Origin: JACVRW01 sp034664085
Lineage (GTDB): Bacteria > Actinomycetota > Thermoleophilia > Solirubrobacterales > Thermoleophilaceae
Direction: 5' to 3'
Assembly: GCA_034664085.1 (NCBI GenBank)
Contig: JAXDII010000075.1
Location: 1 to 64,000, forward strand
Length of the DNA stretch: 64,000 bases
Part shown: positions 59,940 through 64,000 of the stretch, piece by piece
How the letters are laid out: the number at the start of each line of letters is the position of its first letter
Position numbering within the stretch: position 1 is the first letter of the stretch
Notes under the pieces: model-generated
Database searches by the model: none
Seen by the model: only the letters and a program-made list of their open reading frames with translations
What the model was told of the DNA's origin: nothing
Made by a program: the position numbers and the translations under genes

Positions 59940-59976
59940 CGGGGGCTCGCGCCCCCGGCCCCCGCTGATTCCTGGC
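59940..59976 (+). repeat. dispersed palindromic repeat, copy at 3' end of small membrane gene
   Basis: The unit is CGGGGGCTCGCGCCCCCGG then CCCCCGCTGATTCCTGGC, essentially identical to the copies at 40948 and 41013, nearly 19 kb away. It lies between a plus-strand stop (59934) and the convergent PAC2 stop (59984). Confidence 0.75.
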
Positions 59977-59983
59977 AGGCCGC

Positions 59984-60856
59984 CTAGCTCTCGGGGCCGC
60001 GCTGGCGCAGGAAGCGCTGGAAGTCGCGCGCGATCGTGTCCGCTGAGGGCAGGTCGGCCTCGACGGGAGCGTCGGCCTCGACCTCGTCTATCGCCGTCTC
60101 CAGCCGCTCCACGAAGGCCTTCACCTCGGGATCGCTCGCCACCGCGGCGCTGACCTGGCGCTCGTAGTCCTCGGCGGCGCTCTCGAGCTCGCCCGCGTCG
60201 ACCACCACGCCGGCGATGCCCTCGAACGCGCGCACCAGCGCCAGGGCCACCTTGGGGTTGGGTGCGGCCGCGACGTAGTGCGGCACCGACGCCCACAGGC
60301 TGGCCGACGGAATGCCGGCCTTGGCGAAAGTGCTGTGCAGCACCCCCACGATGCCCGTGGGGCCCTCGTAGCTCGTGTGCTGGAAGCCGAGCCGGTCGAC
60401 CATCGAGCGCTCGGAGGCGAGCCCCGTGATCGACACCGGCCGGGTGTGCGGCACGTCGGCGAGCAGGGCGCCCAGGGTGATCACCATGCGCACGTCGAGT
60501 TCGCGCGCGGTCGCCACCAGGTTGGCGGTGTAGCGGCGCCAGCGCAGCGACGGCTCGGTGGCCTGGAGCATCACGAGGTCGCCCTCGGCGCCCGGCACGG
60601 CGGCCGCGGAGATCGTGGAGGTGGGCCAGTCGATCTCGCGCGTCACGCCTTCCGTGAGCCGCACGGTCGGGCGCACCGCGGTGAAGTCGAAGAACTCCTC
60701 CGGGTCGATCGACGCGACCTCCTCGGCGTCGAAGCTGCCGCGAATGAACGACACCGCCGCGGAGGCCGCCTCGCCGGCGTCGTTCCACCCGTTGAACGCG
60801 CAGACCATGACTGGCTTGCGCAGCGAGGGACGACCATTCCAGATCACGTCCTGCAT
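59984..60856 (-). CDS. PAC2-family protein (proteasome assembly chaperone-like)
   Basis: PAC2-family proteins in Actinomycetota are homologues of eukaryotic proteasome assembly chaperone 2; their bacterial role is unclear. The 290-residue protein begins KPVMVCAFNGWNDAGEAASAA and has DVRMVITLGALLADVPHTRP. YEGPTGIVGVLHSTFAKAGIPSASLWAS follows. The last 60 residues are helical and acidic. The start ATG at 60856 is 50 bp from the divergent HD gene, whose promoter must lie in that gap. No proteasome gene is in the window. Confidence 0.9.
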   Translation of the reverse strand: MQDVIWNGRPSLRKPVMVCAFNGWNDAGEAASAAVSFIRGSFDAEEVASIDPEEFFDFTAVRPTVRLTEGVTREIDWPTSTISAAAVPGAEGDLVMLQATEPSLRWRRYTANLVATARELDVRMVITLGALLADVPHTRPVSITGLASERSMVDRLGFQHTSYEGPTGIVGVLHSTFAKAGIPSASLWASVPHYVAAAPNPKVALALVRAFEGIAGVVVDAGELESAAEDYERQVSAAVASDPEVKAFVERLETAIDEVEADAPVEADLPSADTIARDFQRFLRQRGPES

Positions 60857-60906
60857 CTCTCTCCACCGTACCCGACCGCGTCCGGTCCACCCATCACGAT
60901 GGATGA

Positions 60907-61794
60907 GTGGTCACCGTGGAGCAGGCGCCGACGATCGCGGAGCTGCGCGCGAGCAGCGAGGTCGAGGGGGTCTTCGCGTGCACGCGCAAGGACCGCCTCA
61001 CCGCCCGCAGCGGCACGCCGTACCTGGCGGTCGAGCTGCGCGACCGCTCCGGCGCGATCCAGGCGCGGGCCTTCCGCGACGCCGACTTCCTCGCCGGCCA
61101 GTTCGAGCGCGGCGACCTCGTGGCAGTCAGCGGACGCGTGGAGCGCTTCCGCGACGAGCTCCAGGTGGAGCTGCGCTCGATCAAGCGCGCGGAGGCCGCC
61201 GATCCCGCCGCGTTCCTGCCGACCGCCTACCGCGACCTCGAAGAGCTCGACGGCTTCCTGGAGCACCTCGCCCGCGAGGTCTACGACCCCCACTTGCGGG
61301 CGCTGCTCGACGCCTTCCTGGGCGACCAGGCGTTCCGCGCGGAGCTGCGCCGAGCGCCCTGCACGCGCGCCGGACACCACGCCTACCTGGGCGGGCTGAT
61401 CGAGCACACCGTGGCCGTCGGCACGCTGGCACTCGAGGCCTGCGTGCTGCACCCGCGGCTGAACTCGGACCTGTTGATCACCGCGGCGCTGCTGCACGAC
61501 ATCGGCAAGATCCGCGAGTTCGACCTGGGCGCCGAGATCGCGCTGAGCGAGGCCGGGGCTCTGGTCGGCCACGTCACGCTCGGGCAGCAGATGATCGTCG
61601 AGCGGGCCGCGCGGCTCGATGGCTTCCCCGACGAGAAGCTGCACGGACTCTTGCATTGCGTGCTCGCCCACCACGGCGCCGACGCACTGCCGGGCAAGCG
61701 CTTCCGTTCCGCTGAGGCACTGGCACTTCAGCGCCTGAACGCTCTCGATGCGGCCGTCAAGGGCGCGCTCGAGCACGGTTTAGAGCGGCCCTAG
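60907..61794 (+). CDS. OB-fold/HD-domain phosphohydrolase (YhaM-like 3'-5' exonuclease)
   Basis: The 295-residue protein has an N-terminal OB-fold (about 20-95, YLAVELRDRSGAIQARAF) that binds nucleic acid. An HD domain follows, with HHAYLGGLIEHTV, the metal pair in LLHDIGK and a further HH in LAHHG. This layout is that of YhaM/CbfA-type 3'-5' exoribonucleases involved in RNA turnover. The GTG at 60907 is used; a second GTG three codons on is an alternative. A GACCGGC/GCCGGTC hairpin follows the stop. Confidence 0.87.
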   Translation: MVTVEQAPTIAELRASSEVEGVFACTRKDRLTARSGTPYLAVELRDRSGAIQARAFRDADFLAGQFERGDLVAVSGRVERFRDELQVELRSIKRAEAADPAAFLPTAYRDLEELDGFLEHLAREVYDPHLRALLDAFLGDQAFRAELRRAPCTRAGHHAYLGGLIEHTVAVGTLALEACVLHPRLNSDLLITAALLHDIGKIREFDLGAEIALSEAGALVGHVTLGQQMIVERAARLDGFPDEKLHGLLHCVLAHHGADALPGKRFRSAEALALQRLNALDAAVKGALEHGLERP

Positions 61795-61813
61795 CCCCGC
61801 TCGACGCATGTCC

Positions 61814-61834
61814 GACCGGCGTGGGCGGCCGGTC
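61814..61834 (+). terminator. hairpin after the HD-domain gene
   Basis: GACCGGC and GCCGGTC form a perfect 7-bp stem with a 7-nt loop, 20 bp after the stop. No T-run follows, so termination strength is uncertain. Confidence 0.35.
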
Positions 61835-61870
61835 GTGTGACGGGTGCGCGGAACCGACCGAGTTAGGTAC

Positions 61871-64000
61871 GTGTCCGAAGACCCCACGGCAACCGTCGCC
61901 TCCCCCTCATCGGAGGCCGTCGAAGAGCTGCTGCGCCAGCTCGTGGACGCCCGCTTCGTGCTCACGGACCGCGAAGGGGCGGTCACCCGCTGGGGCCGGC
62001 CGGCGGAGGAGCTGTTCGGCTGGCCGGCTGAGCGCGTGCTCGGCCGCCTGCTCGCGGACACGCTGAGCATCGGCGAGGCGCTGCCCGACGGCGGCGGCGA
62101 GGTCGAGACCTACGCCATGCGCAAGGACGGGCGCGAGCTCGAGGTCGCGCTGACGCTCGTGCCGGTGAGCATGAGCCAGAGCCTGGAGTTCAACGGCTTC
62201 CTGGAGGCGCTCGAGATCGCCGCGCCGCGCGGCAACGCGCTTGCGCAGCTCCAGCGCAGCCACAACACCGTCGTCGAGTGGATCCACGCCGCGATCGCCG
62301 GCAGGGCCCACCTCGAGGAGGACGTCCTCAGCGCCGGCACGATCGTCGCGTTCCGTGCGCTCGGCGTGCCGCCGCCGCTGCCGCCCGGCGAGGACGAAGG
62401 CGAGCCCGACGCCGCGTCGTCCGTCCGCGGGCAGGTCGCTGTGGAGGCGGCGCTCGGCCGCGCGGAGGACATCGAGCTGGTGCTCGAGCAGACCGCCGCC
62501 CAGCTGGCGGAGGCGCGCGCCGAGGCCGATGCCGCACGCACCGAGGCCGCCGAGGCGAGCGCGCGGCTGGCCGAGCTGGAGCAGGCGGGCACCCGGCTCG
62601 AATCGGGCCTCGCCGATGCACGCCGGGCGCTCGACGAGATGCGCACGCAGGTGGACGGCCTGGGCGCGGGGCTGGAGCAGACGCTCAGCTCCGGCGTGGA
62701 CGAGGAGCGCGAGGAGCGCGAGCGGCTGCGCAGCGAGCTCGACGCCGTCCGCACTGCGGTCAACGGCATGCGCCGCGACCTGGCGGGCGCCCCCCAGGTC
62801 CAGGAGCGCCTCAATGACCAGATCGAGCAGACCAAGGAGAAGGTGGGCGCGCTCGAGGTCGCGCTCTCCGAGGACCGCGGCCTCGGAGAGTGGGTCGACG
62901 AAGTGGGCGCCCGCATGGCCTCGCTGGAGGCGGCGCTGGCGCAGACCGCCGCGGCGGAGTCCGTGGCGCAGGCCGCCGGCGCGGTCCGCGCGGAGCTCGC
63001 CGATGCCCAGGCCCGGATCGAGCGGATCGACGCGGAGCGCGCGAGCGAGCGTGAGCAGCTCGAGCAGGAGCTGCGCGCGACGCGCGAGGTCCTCGAGCGG
63101 GAGCTGGCCGCCACGCGGAAGCGGCTCGGGACGATCGAGGACGAGCGCTCCGCCGAGCGCACGCGCCTGGAGGGCGAGCTGGGGGCGACCCGCGAACGGC
63201 TCGAGGCGCTGGCCGAGCACGGCGAGCGGGCGGCGGGCGAGCTGGCCCGGAAGTCCGAGCTGGCCGACACGCGGAGCCGCGTCGAGGCGCTGGAGAGCTC
63301 GCTCGCGGGGGATCGCGACGTGCTCGAGGTGCAGCTCGCATTCGCGCGCGAGCGGCTGGAGGAGCTCGCAGGAGAGCGCGGGCGCGGCACCGAGACGCTG
63401 GTGGACCAGCTCGCCGAGACGCGCGCACGGCTCCAGGAGCTCGAGCGCGCGGGCGAGGAGGAGCGCCGCGGGCTGGCCGTGGCGCAGGCTGCCGCGGGCG
63501 CCGAGCTGCGTACAGAGCTGGACGAGCTGCGCGGGCGTGTCGCGGAGCTCGGCGAGGGTGCCGCCGCCACCGCGCAGACTCGGCGGGAGCTGGAGGAGAC
63601 GCGCTCGCTGGTGGAGGGCCTCGGCGCCCGCATCGAGCAGGTGCAGGTGGACGCCGTCGGCGACGACGAGGCGCGCCGCATGCTCAGCAGCCTCAGCGAG
63701 GAGCTTGCCGCGCTGCGCGCCGGCGCCGCGGAGGACGCGGGCGACACGGCCGAGCTGCGCGAGCTCGCCGAGCAGGTGCGCGCCGGCGCCGACGCGGCGC
63801 GCGAGGCCCAGTCCACCGTCGAGCGGCTGGCCCAGCACGCGGACGAGGCGGTCGAGCTGGCCCGCAGCCACTCGACCGAGGCCGCAGACGCTGCCGGGAC
63901 GGCGTACGAGCGCGCCACGCGCGCCGAGCAGGCGATCGACGCGGCGGAGAGCGAGGCGAGCCGCGCCGAGCGGATCGCCCGCGAGCTGAGCGAGCGCGCC
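61871..64000 (+). CDS. PAS-domain protein with very long coiled coil (runs off the window)
   Basis: The frame from GTG 61871 is open to the last base, so 710 residues are seen and the C-terminus is missing. Residues about 15-115 form a PAS-like domain (LVDARFVLTDREGAVTRWGRPAEELFGWPAERVLG), and a region to about 185 is unassigned. From about 195 there is an almost unbroken charged coiled coil rich in Glu, Arg, Ala and Leu, with repeating ELxxTRxRLxEL-type heptads. No membrane segment is visible so far. I cannot name a function; a signalling or polarity scaffold is conceivable. The start is uncertain because no clear ribosome-binding site precedes it. Confidence 0.75.
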   Translation, partial: MSEDPTATVASPSSEAVEELLRQLVDARFVLTDREGAVTRWGRPAEELFGWPAERVLGRLLADTLSIGEALPDGGGEVETYAMRKDGRELEVALTLVPVSMSQSLEFNGFLEALEIAAPRGNALAQLQRSHNTVVEWIHAAIAGRAHLEEDVLSAGTIVAFRALGVPPPLPPGEDEGEPDAASSVRGQVAVEAALGRAEDIELVLEQTAAQLAEARAEADAARTEAAEASARLAELEQAGTRLESGLADARRALDEMRTQVDGLGAGLEQTLSSGVDEEREERERLRSELDAVRTAVNGMRRDLAGAPQVQERLNDQIEQTKEKVGALEVALSEDRGLGEWVDEVGARMASLEAALAQTAAAESVAQAAGAVRAELADAQARIERIDAERASEREQLEQELRATREVLERELAATRKRLGTIEDERSAERTRLEGELGATRERLEALAEHGERAAGELARKSELADTRSRVEALESSLAGDRDVLEVQLAFARERLEELAGERGRGTETLVDQLAETRARLQELERAGEEERRGLAVAQAAAGAELRTELDELRGRVAELGEGAAATAQTRRELEETRSLVEGLGARIEQVQVDAVGDDEARRMLSSLSEELAALRAGAAEDAGDTAELRELAEQVRAGADAAREAQSTVERLAQHADEAVELARSHSTEAADAAGTAYERATRAEQAIDAAESEASRAERIARELSERA

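Noticed and set aside
61871..64000. Minus-strand frames of about 600 residues opposite the coiled-coil gene
   Set aside because: They are the complement of a Glu/Arg/Ala-rich repeat-like coding region and show only compositional bias (Arg/Ala/Ser).

Overview
The window is a gene-dense, high-GC bacterial chromosome segment with no insertion sequence, prophage, CRISPR array, rRNA or tRNA that I can recognise. Actinomycetota of the class Thermoleophilia (Solirubrobacterales-like) is the best guess. The reasons are very strong GC bias at third codon positions, frequent GTG and TTG starts, an mra/dcw cluster without ftsA, a MurE with the DNPR motif of meso-diaminopimelate enzymes, and small lineage-type proteins: a secreted protein starting MKRFLRTPSPAMVVAC and a membrane protein starting MCMQCMAGA. 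This placement rests on recognition, not on a search.

Layout. 0.07-6.6 kb: an EamA transporter facing a minus-strand core run of DAHP synthase, tyrA, aroA, cmk and der. 6.6-6.9 kb: an apparent ribosome-mediated attenuator in front of the DAHP synthase gene, with a leader peptide ending AYWYWRFT followed by nested stem-loops. 6.9-10.1 kb: hisC-like aminotransferase, aroH, rluB and a PAS-GGDEF protein. 10.1-15 kb: rlmN, a second EamA transporter, a large membrane GGDEF-EAL protein and a polysaccharide deacetylase; these sit inside the otherwise conserved scpA-scpB-rluB-aro-cmk-der neighbourhood. 15-18.5 kb: scpB, scpA, trpS and a sulfite-oxidase-like molybdoenzyme. 18.5-24.4 kb: the glycine cleavage system (gcvPB, gcvPA, gcvH, gcvT), an M20 peptidase and a GNAT acetyltransferase. 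24.4-40.2 kb: the whole mra/dcw division and peptidoglycan cluster from mraZ to ftsZ, driven from a promoter embedded in four 10-bp MraZ boxes.

40.4-43.3 kb: a secreted lineage protein, then groES-groEL behind two abutting CIRCE operators. 43.4-47.6 kb: an NAD(P)-binding protein, a methyltransferase, a ferredoxin, an Mrp-type ATPase and a basic coiled-coil protein with its own AT-rich promoter. 47.6-53.1 kb: a zincin, a VOC protein and a split non-homologous end-joining set (LigD polymerase, Ku, LigD phosphoesterase-ligase) with a HAD phosphatase. 53.2-56.3 kb: a CAP-domain secreted protein, topoisomerase IB, an apparently truncated flavodoxin-family gene and an inositol-monophosphatase-type enzyme. 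56.3-64 kb: a tiny CxxC membrane protein, a helicase-nuclease fusion, a small membrane protein, a PAC2 protein, a YhaM-like HD phosphohydrolase and an open-ended PAS plus long coiled-coil protein.

Most minus-strand genes overlap by 4 bp (ATGA, GTGA, TTGA) or nearly touch. From mraZ to scpB the only sizeable gap is the roughly 180 bp before ftsZ, so cell division, wall precursor synthesis, one-carbon metabolism and chromosome segregation may share long transcripts. A palindromic sequence of about 39 bp recurs at 3' ends of plus-strand genes and is the only dispersed repeat I saw.
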